From assembly GCF_046536515.1 (NCBI RefSeq), contig NZ_JAWDMQ010000013.1, forward strand, positions 1-32,818: a stretch of DNA of 32,818 nucleotides. Direction: 5' to 3'. The notes below the pieces were generated by a model, which searched no databases, had not been told where the DNA came from, and worked only from the letters and a program-made list of their open reading frames with translations. The translations under genes were made by a program, and so were the position numbers. Of the stretch, positions 7,858 through 14,747 are shown one piece after another (the stretch's first letter is position 1; every line of letters starts with the position of its first letter). This DNA is from Caldisphaera sp046536515 (GTDB lineage Archaea > Thermoproteota > Thermoprotei_A > Sulfolobales > Acidilobaceae).

Positions 7858-8371
7858 AAAGAAATGGGAAGGGCCTGGACATCCTTGGATTAAGTCCAGA
7901 TTAGAGACAGAAATGAAGATAATAGGAAAATATGGATTGAGAAATAAAAAAGAACTTTGGACTGCAGAAACTATAGTAAGAACTCTTAGACACCAAGCAA
8001 GAAACCTACTTGCTTTACCAGAGCCTCAAAGATCCGAAGTCGGTAAAAGCCTTTTAGAGAGACTATACAAGTTAGGCTTAATAGGAAAAGAATCAAGTCT
8101 TGATGATATTTTAGGATTAACTTCAGAAAATGTATTAGAAAGAAGACTACAAACTATAATATTGAAGAAAGGAATGGCAAAAACAATTTATCAGGCTAGA
8201 CAATTTATAACTCACGGGCATATCGCTATAAATGGTAAAAGAGTTACAAATCCCGGGTATTTAGTAACAAGGGAGGATGAAGATAAAATAACTTACGCCT
8301 TAGGTAGCCCAATTAAAGATATGATGGAAAGTAAAAATGAAGAAACTCAAGGTAAAGAAGGTGAGTCTTGA
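7835..8371 (+). CDS. rps4: 30S ribosomal protein S4 (uS4)
   Basis: S4 is a primary 16S rRNA-binding protein that nucleates small-subunit assembly. The S4 RNA-binding domain is visible as MAKTIYQARQFITHGHIAIN (residues about 112-131), preceded by an archaeal-type N-terminus with KKWEGPGHPW. I chose GTG 7835 because GAAGGTGG lies just upstream and MGDPKSSRKKWEGP is the usual archaeal start. The tail is acidic and low-complexity. It overlaps S13 by 23 bases, and S11 by one base (TGATG). Confidence 0.95.
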   Translation: MGDPKSSRKKWEGPGHPWIKSRLETEMKIIGKYGLRNKKELWTAETIVRTLRHQARNLLALPEPQRSEVGKSLLERLYKLGLIGKESSLDDILGLTSENVLERRLQTIILKKGMAKTIYQARQFITHGHIAINGKRVTNPGYLVTREDEDKITYALGSPIKDMMESKNEETQGKEGES

Positions 8372-8766
8372 TGGCCTTTAGAGAGCTTAGGTGGGGGGTA
8401 ACTCATATATATAGCAGCTTTAACAATACCATTATACACATAACTGATTTAACAGGATCTGAAACGTCTTCAAGAGTTTCAGGCGGTATGGTCGTTAAAG
8501 CTGACAGAGAAAAACCTTCTCCATATGCTGCTATGATTGCTGCGATAAGGGCAGCCCAATCATCTATGGATAGAGGTATAACAGCTATTCACATAAAAGT
8601 TAGAGCGCCTGGAGGTCATGGACCCAAAACGCCTGGACCCGGAGCTCAATCAGCTATAAGGGCTTTAGCTAGAGCCGGTTTCGTTATAGGACGTATAGAA
8701 GATGTAACACCTATACCTCACGACACAACAAGGAGACCTGGCGGAAGAAGAGGTAGAAGAGTTTAA
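8371..8766 (+). CDS. rps11: 30S ribosomal protein S11 (uS11)
   Basis: S11 sits on the platform of the small subunit near the mRNA exit and E site. The conserved HIYSSFNNTIIHITDLTG start, GGMVVKADREKPSPYAAM and the basic end IPHDTTRRPGGRRGRRV are all present. ATG 8371 overlaps the S4 stop; a TTG at 8368 is possible but the ATG has the better spacing from AAGGTGAG. The 74-base gap after it holds an AT-rich TATA-like stretch, so the rpo3 end of the operon may have an extra promoter. Confidence 0.96.
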   Translation: MAFRELRWGVTHIYSSFNNTIIHITDLTGSETSSRVSGGMVVKADREKPSPYAAMIAAIRAAQSSMDRGITAIHIKVRAPGGHGPKTPGPGAQSAIRALARAGFVIGRIEDVTPIPHDTTRRPGGRRGRRV

Positions 8767-8840
8767 ACTATATTTTTTAATATAAATTTAATTAGCCTGG
8801 TATTATTATTTATTTTTGCAGATGCTTAGGTGGCATAAAA

Positions 8841-9677
8841 ATGGAAAAGAGCGTTGATATATTAGACTTTAAAAATAACAAAATAACAGTGTATCTTGAA
8901 GGATTTCCAATAGCATTTGGTAATGCCCTCAGAAGGCTAGCATTATCTGATGTCCCTACTATGGCTATTGATTATGTATATTTTTATGATAATGATACGA
9001 GCGTTTATGATGAAATAATTGCTCACAGGCTGGGCTTATTAGTATTAAAATCAGATGAAGCCATACACAAATACAACTTACCAGAAAATTGTAATGGCAA
9101 AGATGAAACAGATACTTCTTGTTATGTTCAAGTAGTTCTCGAGAAGGAATTAAGCGATGAAAATACTTCTGGATTATATGTTAAAGCTTCGGAACTAAAG
9201 TTTTCTGATGAAAATATTAAACCAGCATATCCTGATACCCCAATAGTTTATTTAGCTCCTGGTCAAAGGATTCATTTAGTTGCTTATGCTAGGCTAGGAA
9301 GAGGTAGAGAGCATGGAAAGTGGAGTCCCGCCTCCGCATCTATTTTACAATACACAACAATAGTTGACGTAAAGGGAAGTGAAGCTAATGAAGAGTGTAT
9401 AAGATGCGTTTCTTATTATAAAGAAGTTGAAGATGCTCTTAAATCAAAAGAAAACAAAACAATAGAGTATAAAACAAACATTAATACCAGCGGGTTAAGG
9501 TATTGTGAAGATAGCTCATGCAAAAATATAATTAAGGTTAGATATGATAGCAACAAACTATTGCTTACAGTAGAATCTAACGGTTCTCTAGACCCACAGC
9601 AAATTATTTTAGAAGCCTCTAAAAGCCTTGATAGGAGGGTAGAAGCGCTGCTGGAAAAAATTGAAAAGGGTGAGTAA
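8841..9677 (+). CDS. rpo3: DNA-directed RNA polymerase subunit D (Rpo3)
   Basis: Rpo3 is the alpha-like assembly subunit of archaeal RNA polymerase, pairing with Rpo11 and nucleating with Rpo10. The alpha-family motif FPIAFGNALRRLALSDVPTM (22-41) and AHRLGLLVL are clear, as is LAPGQRIHLVAYARLGRGREHGKWSPAS. An inserted domain at about 183-232 contains Cys186, 189, 222 and 227 (CX2C and CX4C). In Sulfolobus this domain binds an Fe-S cluster, but here it has fewer ligands. Cys84 and Cys94 sit in the other cysteine-bearing loop. ATG 8841 follows TTAGGTGG. Also called rpoD in archaeal usage; not a sigma factor. Confidence 0.95.
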   Translation: MEKSVDILDFKNNKITVYLEGFPIAFGNALRRLALSDVPTMAIDYVYFYDNDTSVYDEIIAHRLGLLVLKSDEAIHKYNLPENCNGKDETDTSCYVQVVLEKELSDENTSGLYVKASELKFSDENIKPAYPDTPIVYLAPGQRIHLVAYARLGRGREHGKWSPASASILQYTTIVDVKGSEANEECIRCVSYYKEVEDALKSKENKTIEYKTNINTSGLRYCEDSSCKNIIKVRYDSNKLLLTVESNGSLDPQQIILEASKSLDRRVEALLEKIEKGE

Positions 9678-9679
9678 AT

Positions 9680-10039
9680 ATGAGAAGAGAAATAACAAAT
9701 GAGCTGTTAGTTAATACAATTAGGAATTTGAGGAAGCAATATAAAAACACGAAATCTAAGGTTTGGCTTTATGTTGCAGAAATACTATCAAGACCTGCAA
9801 GAAGAAGGGTTGCAGTTAACCTAAATAAGGTTAATAGGTTAGCTAACGATAATGATATTATAATAGTTCCTGGAAAAGTATTAGGAAGCGGTAGATTAAA
9901 CAAAAAAGTTACTATTGCTGCATTCTCATTCTCTAAAGACGCTGTAGAAAAAATAAGATCCTCTGGTAGTAACAGTATTACTATAGAAGAGGTAATGAAA
10001 ACAAACCCCGAAGGGAAGAGTGTAAAAATAATAGTATGA
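9680..10039 (+). CDS. rpl18e: 50S ribosomal protein L18e (eL18)
   Basis: An archaeal/eukaryotic large-subunit protein of the L15/L18e fold. LRKQYKNTKSKVWLYVAEILSRPARRRVAVNLNKVNRL and VPGKVLGSGRLNKKVTIAAFSFS are typical of the family when read in short pieces around residues 18-100. At 119 residues it is the usual length. The start is 2 bases after the rpo3 stop with AAGGGTGAG upstream. Confidence 0.94.
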   Translation: MRREITNELLVNTIRNLRKQYKNTKSKVWLYVAEILSRPARRRVAVNLNKVNRLANDNDIIIVPGKVLGSGRLNKKVTIAAFSFSKDAVEKIRSSGSNSITIEEVMKTNPEGKSVKIIV

Positions 10040-10049
10040 GGTGGTATAG

Positions 10050-10493
10050 ATGGAAGAAATAGTGATTGATGGTAGTAACACAATATTAGGTAGGCTAGCA
10101 AGCCATGTTGCCAAATTATTATTAGAAGGGAACAAGGTCGTTATATTGAATTCCGAGAAAATAGCTATTAGTGGTGACCCAGTAAAGTTGATACAGTTTT
10201 ATAAAGATACCGTATTAAACGTTAAAACTCACTTTTCTCATAAATGGAGGCCAAAGAGGGCCAGATCACCAAGCAGGTTATTTAAGAAAACTGTATCTGG
10301 TATGTTACCAAAAAACAACAAGAAGGGTGAAGAAGCATTAAAAAGACTCAAAGTTTATGTAGGCGTTCCTAAAGAATATAAAAATAAGCAACCTATAAAA
10401 ATACAGTTTACGGTAGATAAGCTAGGAGGTAAGTTTACCACACTTCAAGTAATAGCTGAAAACATGGGATGGAAGGTGAAGGCTGTTGAGTAA
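10050..10493 (+). CDS. rpl13: 50S ribosomal protein L13 (uL13)
   Basis: An early-assembly large-subunit protein. The archaeal pattern IDGSNTILGRLASHVAKLLL (residues 6-25), VVILNSEKIAISGD and HFSHKWRPKRARSPSRL is present, followed by the SGMLPKNNKKG loop. ATG 10050 follows GAGGTGG. The rps9 start lies 8 bases inside its end, so the two are translationally coupled. Confidence 0.95.
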   Translation: MEEIVIDGSNTILGRLASHVAKLLLEGNKVVILNSEKIAISGDPVKLIQFYKDTVLNVKTHFSHKWRPKRARSPSRLFKKTVSGMLPKNNKKGEEALKRLKVYVGVPKEYKNKQPIKIQFTVDKLGGKFTTLQVIAENMGWKVKAVE

Positions 10494-10938
10494 CCTAAAT
10501 TTGATAGTATCAACGGGTAAAAGAAAGAAGGCAGTTGCTACAGCTATAATAAAACCAGGTAATGGTAAAGTTAAGGTAAACGGTGTTCCTGTAGAGATTA
10601 TTCCAAATACCATGGCTAGAGTAAAGATAATGGAACCTATTTTGCTAGTTGGAAAAGAAATTATGAATTTGATAGACATAGAGGTAAGAGTAAGCGGAGG
10701 AGGAGTTATGGGGCAAGCTTCTGCATCTAGAACAGCTATAGCTAGAGGACTAATTTCATTTTTCAGATGTAATGAGAGCAGCGAAGAATGCAAGAAGAGA
10801 AACGAAATTGCAGAAAGAATTAAACAGATATTCGAAGAATACGATAGAACGATGCTTTCCGGTGATTATAGAAGAACTGAGCCTGAAAAGTACATGAGAT
10901 ACAGTGCTAGAAGGGGTTGGCAGACATCATATAGGTGA
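10486..10938 (+). CDS. rps9: 30S ribosomal protein S9 (uS9)
   Basis: S9 places its basic C-terminal tail near the P-site tRNA anticodon. STGKRKKAVATAIIKPGNGK at the start, RVSGGGVMGQASASRTAIAR in the middle, and a tail ending RYSARRGWQTSYR are hallmarks; the final residues form the tRNA-contacting tail. Translation starts at TTG 10486, following GGAAGGTG. The middle contains an extra Cys-containing stretch, CNESSEECKKRNE. The stop overlaps the ribosome binding region of rpo10. Confidence 0.95.
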   Translation: MSNLNLIVSTGKRKKAVATAIIKPGNGKVKVNGVPVEIIPNTMARVKIMEPILLVGKEIMNLIDIEVRVSGGGVMGQASASRTAIARGLISFFRCNESSEECKKRNEIAERIKQIFEEYDRTMLSGDYRRTEPEKYMRYSARRGWQTSYR

Positions 10939-10943
10939 AAAAT

Positions 10944-11183
10944 ATGTTACCTCCAGTAAGATGCTTAACTTGCGGAGCACCATTAGGGCATTTATACGAA
11001 CCATTTAAGAAAAGAGTTGAAGCAGGAGAGGATCCCGAAAAGGTTTTAGATGATTTGGGAGTAAAGAGGTATTGTTGCAGAAGGACCCTCTATACTAGTA
11101 TAGCTTATATAGAACAAATTTCCAAATATAGCACGTCCAGGATTGCAAGGTATAAGCAATTAGAAAAGGGTGCAAACGCTTGA
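10944..11183 (+). CDS. rpo10: DNA-directed RNA polymerase subunit N (Rpo10)
   Basis: A small zinc-binding subunit of archaeal RNA polymerase, homologous to eukaryotic RPB10. The N-terminal VRCLTCG and the later RYCCRR form the CX2C...CC zinc site characteristic of the family. I chose ATG 10944 (79 residues) because TAGGTGA lies upstream at normal spacing and the family starts just before VRC; a GTG at 10935 is inside the ribosome binding site. In many archaea rpo6 (rpoK) follows; here S2 follows directly with a 4-base overlap. Confidence 0.94.
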   Translation: MLPPVRCLTCGAPLGHLYEPFKKRVEAGEDPEKVLDDLGVKRYCCRRTLYTSIAYIEQISKYSTSRIARYKQLEKGANA

Positions 11184-11800
11184 GTGAAGAAGAAAATAAG
11201 GAGTTATTAGTATCTTCGGATACATATAAGAAAGCAGGAGTTATTTTCGGAACACAGATATGCACAAAATATATGAGAGAATTTGTTTATAAAATACTTC
11301 CAGATGGATTCTACCTATTAGATGTTAATAAAATAGATGAAAGAATTAGAATAGCGGGAAGATTTCTATCAAATTTTGACCAGAAAAAGATAGCCGTTGT
11401 TTCAACAAGAATTTATGGACAAAGGCCTATAACAATTATGTGTGAGAAGCTTGGTTGTAAAGCAATAAGTGGCAGGGTTATTCCGGGCATATTTACAAAT
11501 CCCAACTTAGAAAGCTATATAAAACCAGATGCAGTAATAATAACAGATACAAGAACCGATAAGCAAGCCTTAGTTGAGGCATCTAAAATTGGTCTACCAG
11601 TAGTTGCTTTAGCTGATACTGATAATAAAATAGAAGACGTCGATCTCATAATTCCAGCGAACAACAAAGGTAGAAGGAGCCTAGCTTTAGTTTATTGGTT
11701 ATTAACAAGAGAAATAATGAGAAACAAAGGACTATTAGCTCCAGGCCAGGAACCTGATTTCACATATGAAGACTTTATAACAAGCAGAATTAAAAAATAA
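11180..11800 (+). CDS. rps2: 30S ribosomal protein S2 (uS2)
   Basis: S2 joins the head and body of the small subunit and is assembled late. GVIFGTQICTKYMREFVYKI, RFLSNFDQKKIAVVSTR, GRVIPGIFTNP, and PDAVIITDTRTDKQALVEAS with GLPVVALADTDN are typical archaeal S2. It starts at TTG 11180 with AAAAGGGTG upstream, overlapping the rpo10 stop by 4 bases. Last gene of the plus-strand operon: the next frame is convergent and ends one base beyond its stop. Confidence 0.95.
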   Translation: MSEEENKELLVSSDTYKKAGVIFGTQICTKYMREFVYKILPDGFYLLDVNKIDERIRIAGRFLSNFDQKKIAVVSTRIYGQRPITIMCEKLGCKAISGRVIPGIFTNPNLESYIKPDAVIITDTRTDKQALVEASKIGLPVVALADTDNKIEDVDLIIPANNKGRRSLALVYWLLTREIMRNKGLLAPGQEPDFTYEDFITSRIKK

Positions 11801-11995
11801 TCAGCATTTTATTCTCATTACATTTAATATATCTCTTATTTCTTCTAACCATTCATTAATTGCAATTAATTTCCCTCTAGATTCTTCTCTTTTAGCCATC
11901 TCAGAAACGTCTCTTTCTAATAAATCAAGCTTTATATAAATCATATCTAGCAACTCTCTTGGATCTTTCTTTTCTAGATTTTCCAAGCTGTTCAC
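11801..11995 (-). CDS. Small helical protein of unknown function
   Basis: A 64-residue, charged protein predicted to be nearly all alpha helix, with heptad-like hydrophobic spacing (LLDMIYIKLDLLERDVSEM). It may form a coiled coil. It starts at GTG 11995 or, more in keeping with an AAGGTG site, at TTG 11986. A TATA-like TTTTATCTA lies near 12020-12030 on the minus strand. It abuts S2 tail to tail. The family is not recognised; the coding-like composition and a sensible upstream region support it as a real gene. Confidence 0.55.
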   Translation of the reverse strand: MNSLENLEKKDPRELLDMIYIKLDLLERDVSEMAKREESRGKLIAINEWLEEIRDILNVMRIKC

Positions 11996-12087
11996 CTTAT
12001 ATAAATCAGAAGATTTAGATAAAAACCTTATTATTCATCAAAATTTTGTAAAAACAAAGAAAATTTCGTAATAATAGGGGGCAATAA

Positions 12088-12137
12088 CTTTTAAAGTGGT
12101 GGGGGATATAAATATAGAGGGTTTAAATAGGGGGGTG
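12088..12137 (+). promoter_or_regulatory. Promoter and ribosome binding site region of the pyruvoyl decarboxylase
   Basis: CTTTTAAAG (12088-12096) is the best TATA-like element, with a second candidate, GATATAAATATAG (about 12105). A purine-rich GGGGGGTG lies 5 bases before ATG 12143. Runs of G in this short AT-rich region are unusual. Confidence 0.4.
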
Positions 12138-12142
12138 CTAAG

Positions 12143-12532
12143 ATGCAGTCAACTTACAACATAGAGGACGAATATAGCAAAAAACCAAAAGTCGTTGGGC
12201 GTCATGTCTATGGAAATGTTAAGGGATGCAGAAACATAAACCTATTAAGTGATGAAAAAAGTTTAACCAACTTATTAATTAAAGCAGGAAATGCTGGAAA
12301 TATGACTATACTAGACGTTAAAACTTGGAAGATAGGAGAAGGGGTTAGTGCCGTGGCTATTGTATTAGAAAGCCACATAACAATACATACATGGCCTGAA
12401 TATAGGTTTGCTACAGTAGATGTATATAGCTGCGGTTCTCATACAGATCCTAAGAAGGCTTTTGATTTTATAGTTAATGCTCTTGATCCGGAAGATGTAG
12501 AATTTGGTATGACAGATAGGAGCCTGGAATAG
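12143..12532 (+). CDS. Pyruvoyl-dependent decarboxylase of the AdoMetDC family (arginine or S-adenosylmethionine decarboxylase proenzyme)
   Basis: The 129-residue proenzyme self-cleaves at Glu76-Ser77 within LESHITIHTWPEY, turning Ser77 into the pyruvoyl cofactor. His82 and Cys97 sit at the spacing (+5, +20) of the AdoMetDC processing and catalytic residues. In Crenarchaeota the same family has given rise to an arginine decarboxylase that makes agmatine, as well as the AdoMet enzyme for spermidine. The N-terminal VVGRHVYGNVKG, TILDVKTWKIGEGVSAVAI and the short tail lead me to favour arginine decarboxylase, but sequence reading alone cannot settle it. Agmatine is also the substrate of TiaS, encoded at 23860-25182. 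Confidence 0.85.
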   Translation: MQSTYNIEDEYSKKPKVVGRHVYGNVKGCRNINLLSDEKSLTNLLIKAGNAGNMTILDVKTWKIGEGVSAVAIVLESHITIHTWPEYRFATVDVYSCGSHTDPKKAFDFIVNALDPEDVEFGMTDRSLE

Positions 12533-12536
12533 GAAA

Positions 12537-12571
12537 GGCCCCCGGGTTCAGGCATTTTGGCCTGGGGGGCC
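12537..12571 (+). other. GC-rich hairpin just after the decarboxylase gene
   Basis: Seven G-C pairs (12537-12543 with 12565-12571) plus an inner AGGC/GCCT stem and a 6-base loop form a strong hairpin starting 5 bases after the stop codon. It is followed by A-rich, not T-rich, sequence, so it is not a classic intrinsic terminator. In an AT-rich hyperthermophile such a GC island suggests a structured RNA or a 3'-end stabiliser. Confidence 0.55.
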
Positions 12572-12692
12572 AAAGCAAAAGAAAAGCACAGAAACCAAAA
12601 TTATTTTTATTTTATTAATTAATTTTCTTGATGTTGTTTTACTTGCATCCCCCATAACAGGATAAAGCAAATATTATTTTCTTTTTATAAAA

Positions 12693-12781
12693 CTAATTAG
12701 GTTTAATCCAATTATCTATAGCCTCGTAAAGTTCCCTCATAGTAATATCATCATAATTAAGTAGAGCATTAAACGCATCAT
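12693..12781 (-). pseudogene. Possible 3' remnant of a gene cut by an IS right end
   Basis: On the minus strand a 29-codon frame runs out of the IS right end at 12782 to a TAG at 12693, encoding DDAFNALLNYDDITMREL then YEAIDNWIKPN. It has coding-like composition and no start, as expected for the tail of a gene interrupted by the element. I cannot name the family, and a frame this short could be chance. Confidence 0.3.
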
Positions 12782-13052
12782 CTGACCTCCTCCCCGCCCT
12801 GAAGGACAAGGATTCTCTCAGGGTGGATCATTGGTTTGATTTACAACCTTCATTTTCATCACTTCATAGCTAGCTGGTAGAGGTTTCTTCACTACCCTGC
12901 TCTATTTATCCAGATAGACCACTCGCTGAGTCTTTAACCTATTACCCCTATCCCCCACTGGGGGTTGCCCTTTTCTCTCAGATCCAAGGGACTTGGGGAT
13001 ATGTAGAATATTTATTGCCCGTTCAAGTCTGCATTTATAACTTTCCCTATGA
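12782..13052 (-). pseudogene. tnpB: Decayed tnpB 3' end with IS right end
   Basis: On the minus strand, GKVINADLNG followed (after restoring one missing base near 13020) by AINILHIPKSLGSERKGQ shows the RuvC-III region and tail of a TnpB. A further TAG stop and the tail SYEVMKMKVVN follow before the right end GGGGAGGAGGTCAG at 12782-12795. The frameshift, the stop and the lack of anything TnpB-like beyond 13052 make it a 5'-truncated relic. The tail differs from the partial TnpB at 32585, so it is a second subfamily. Confidence 0.75.
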
Positions 13053-13125
13053 ATAGTTTATAGCATTTTTATATAAGATTTTAATAAAAAAGATATTGAA
13101 TTAACACTGATAAAGCGAACGACAA

Positions 13126-13404
13126 GCCCCTTCTAGGGGCGGGGTAAAGTTTTTTAAGATTAGAAACTTATTAAAAATTGAGACAGTTGCTAAAGGGGTA
13201 TGCGTCACTGAAATATGAGGTATGCCTCTACCCCAACTAACAAGTGTAATAAAATATGGTTTCAAGCAATCAACCCTTAAAACATGAGGAGCGGGAGCTG
13301 ATTTCTCCTGATCGGCTTGGGCGATAATAGAGTAATACCCATAAAGGGGTGTAACACTTGAGACCTCAGGGAATTCCCGCTATTCAGGGCGGGGAGGAGG
13401 TCAG
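13126..13404 (+). mobile_element. Internally deleted IS200/IS605-type element (TnpB-less)
   Basis: This 279-base copy begins with the same 32 bases as the left end at 917-948. At 13286 it keeps a fragment of the tnpB start (LKHEERELISPDRLG when translated) and ends with a right end closely matching 32502-32584, including GGGGTGTAAC, GACCTCAGG and GGGCGGGGAGGAGGTCAG. The catalytic part of tnpB is gone. It is therefore a non-autonomous derivative (MITE/PATE-like) that would need transposase from elsewhere. The right-end RNA scaffold region is retained. Confidence 0.82.
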
Positions 13405-13584
13405 CCTCAGGATTTAGAGAACAAAATCCTGTAAAGAACAAGTCCAATTCTTCTATAAAGCATCACAAAATGTTTTGTTAATATAAACTCGCCTTAAGTT
13501 AATCGAAGTTATTTTGAGAAGGAATCCTTGTTATTTACGTTAATTCATAAGTGCAGAAAGTTCACTCAATCCTTATAATAGAAA

Positions 13585-13594
13585 ATATATAAAA
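13585..13594 (+). promoter_or_regulatory. TATA box of initiator tRNA-Met
   Basis: ATATATAAAA lies about 30 bases upstream of the tRNA 5' end, the usual archaeal spacing. Confidence 0.6.
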
Positions 13595-13622
13595 GCCCAA
13601 CGTATAACAATGATCTATATGG

Positions 13623-13696
13623 AGCGGGGTAGGGCAGCCTGGTAGCCCGCGGGGCTCATAACCCCGAGGCCGGTGGTTCAAATCCACCCCCCGCTA
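13623..13696 (+). tRNA. Initiator tRNA-Met (CAT)
   Basis: A full cloverleaf: acceptor AGCGGGG/CCCCGCT, D stem GGGC/GCCC, anticodon stem CGGGG/CCCCG around CTCATAA, and T arm GGTGG-TTCAAAT-CCACC, with discriminator A at 13696. The A1-T72 pair and the three G-C pairs next to the anticodon loop are initiator features. There is no intron and no encoded CCA. The last 19 bases overlap, antisense, the 3' end of the gene at 13678-14307. Confidence 0.95.
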
Positions 13697-14307
13697 TAAA
13701 TTCTTAATGCATATTTAATTAGAAAAACAAATGCTATTGCTAATAAACCTAAAATAATGTTTTTTACAATATTTATTAAAGCACTTTCATTACTTATTTT
13801 GGCCATATAATATCCTAAATATCCTAACTCAAAAAATGATATTATTAAAGATATTATTAAAGCCTGTGTCATATTAAAATTAAATAAATGTGAAGCTAAG
13901 AATGGTAATGAAATAAGAGAAGTAAAAACAAAGGCTCCGACCCCACTCCACAATGAGACATATAAAGACAAAAAATTAATTGATTTTCCATATATGCTAT
14001 CCTTCAGCGATACCATAAGTGCCTTTTCTAATTCTTTTAATTCTTTTAATCTTTCATTTCTTTCAGAAAAATAAACCGAAATTATACTACTAAATATTCC
14101 CATAGTTAGGGAACTTCCTAATATACTCATCCCTAAAACTAAAGAATTTAAACTTGGCTCATAAGCTCCTACCATTACACCTAAAGATGCAAAAATTGAA
14201 TCAAAAGAATTTGTTATAAACATTCTCCTTGCTATAGATCTTACTTCCTTAAAAGATTCAGCTATTATAAAAAAATTCTTTAAAAAGTTTTTAATTTTAT
14301 TTAACAT
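13678..14307 (-). CDS. VIT1/CCC1-like membrane protein
   Basis: A 209-residue protein with about five membrane segments. NSFDSIFASLGVMVGAY (about 32-48) and GSSLTMGIFSSIISVYFSER (about 63-82), followed by a charged helical stretch, resemble the VIT1/CCC1 family, whose members move iron or manganese into compartments or out of the cell. The match is by pattern only; substrate unknown. The gene starts 4 bases after ridA, so the two form an operon. Its last codons (IYSGGWI and stop) are antisense to the acceptor end of the initiator tRNA, so that end of the protein is fixed by the tRNA sequence. Confidence 0.7.
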   Translation of the reverse strand: MLNKIKNFLKNFFIIAESFKEVRSIARRMFITNSFDSIFASLGVMVGAYEPSLNSLVLGMSILGSSLTMGIFSSIISVYFSERNERLKELKELEKALMVSLKDSIYGKSINFLSLYVSLWSGVGAFVFTSLISLPFLASHLFNFNMTQALIISLIISFFELGYLGYYMAKISNESALINIVKNIILGLLAIAFVFLIKYALRIYSGGWI

Positions 14308-14311
14308 AAAA

Positions 14312-14692
14312 TTATTCCCTAGATGCTATGGCTTCAATCTCTATTTGTGCGTTAACAGGCAAATCGTTTACAAATATAACAGACCTTGCTGGATATAATC
14401 CTTTAAAATATGTTGAATAAATGTTATTAAATGTAGAGAATTTTGTTGGGTCTTTCATAAAAACTGTTACCTTGACTAAATCATCAAATGATAAATTAGA
14501 TGCCTCTAATATAGCCTTTAAATTTTCTAATACTCTTCTTACTTGCTCTTCGAAATCTTCGCTGACCAACTTTCCTGTTTTAGGATCTAAAGGGACTTGA
14601 CCTGAAATAAATAAAAATCCATTAGATGATATACCTTGGCTATAAGGACCTACAGGCTTAGGTGCTTTATCTGTAAAAACTGCCTCTTTCAA
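14312..14692 (-). CDS. ridA: RidA family enamine/imine deaminase
   Basis: RidA hydrolyses reactive 2-aminoacrylate/imine intermediates from PLP enzymes, releasing 2-oxoacids and ammonia. The 126 residues show the family core: KPVGPYSQGISSNGFLFISG at 12-31, VFMKDPTKF, and PARSVIFVNDLP with the catalytic Arg103, then IEIEAIA. The enzyme is normally a cytosolic trimer. Translation starts at TTG 14692 behind GGGAGAGG. Four bases separate it from the downstream VIT-like gene. Confidence 0.93.
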   Translation of the reverse strand: MKEAVFTDKAPKPVGPYSQGISSNGFLFISGQVPLDPKTGKLVSEDFEEQVRRVLENLKAILEASNLSFDDLVKVTVFMKDPTKFSTFNNIYSTYFKGLYPARSVIFVNDLPVNAQIEIEAIASRE

Positions 14693-14747
14693 TTCCTCTC
14701 CCTATTTTTCATTAAAACTAGTGAATTAAAAAGTTTATTAAATGACT

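Larger units (their letters stand above)
12574..13622. other. About 1 kb without an intact gene: IS relics and AT-rich spacer
   Basis: The region holds the remnants described separately at 12693-12781, 12782-13052 and 13126-13404. Apart from these, 12574-12692, 13053-13125 and 13405-13584 are AT-rich with no convincing frame. The initiator tRNA promoter lies at its right end. Confidence 0.7.

Noticed and set aside
8841..9677. Reading the gene as a sigma factor because of the name rpoD
   Set aside because: The sequence is the archaeal alpha-like subunit Rpo3; there are no sigma-factor regions.
9769..10135. Two open frames antisense to L18e/L13
   Set aside because: They overlap well-supported ribosomal protein genes and look like reverse-strand shadows.
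12537..12571. Classic intrinsic terminator
   Set aside because: The hairpin is followed by A-rich rather than T-rich sequence, and archaeal termination usually relies on T-runs.
13140..13260. Box C/D-like guide RNA in the IS relic
   Set aside because: CTGA-like and TGAGG-like pieces occur, but there is no proper C and D box pair flanked by a terminal stem.
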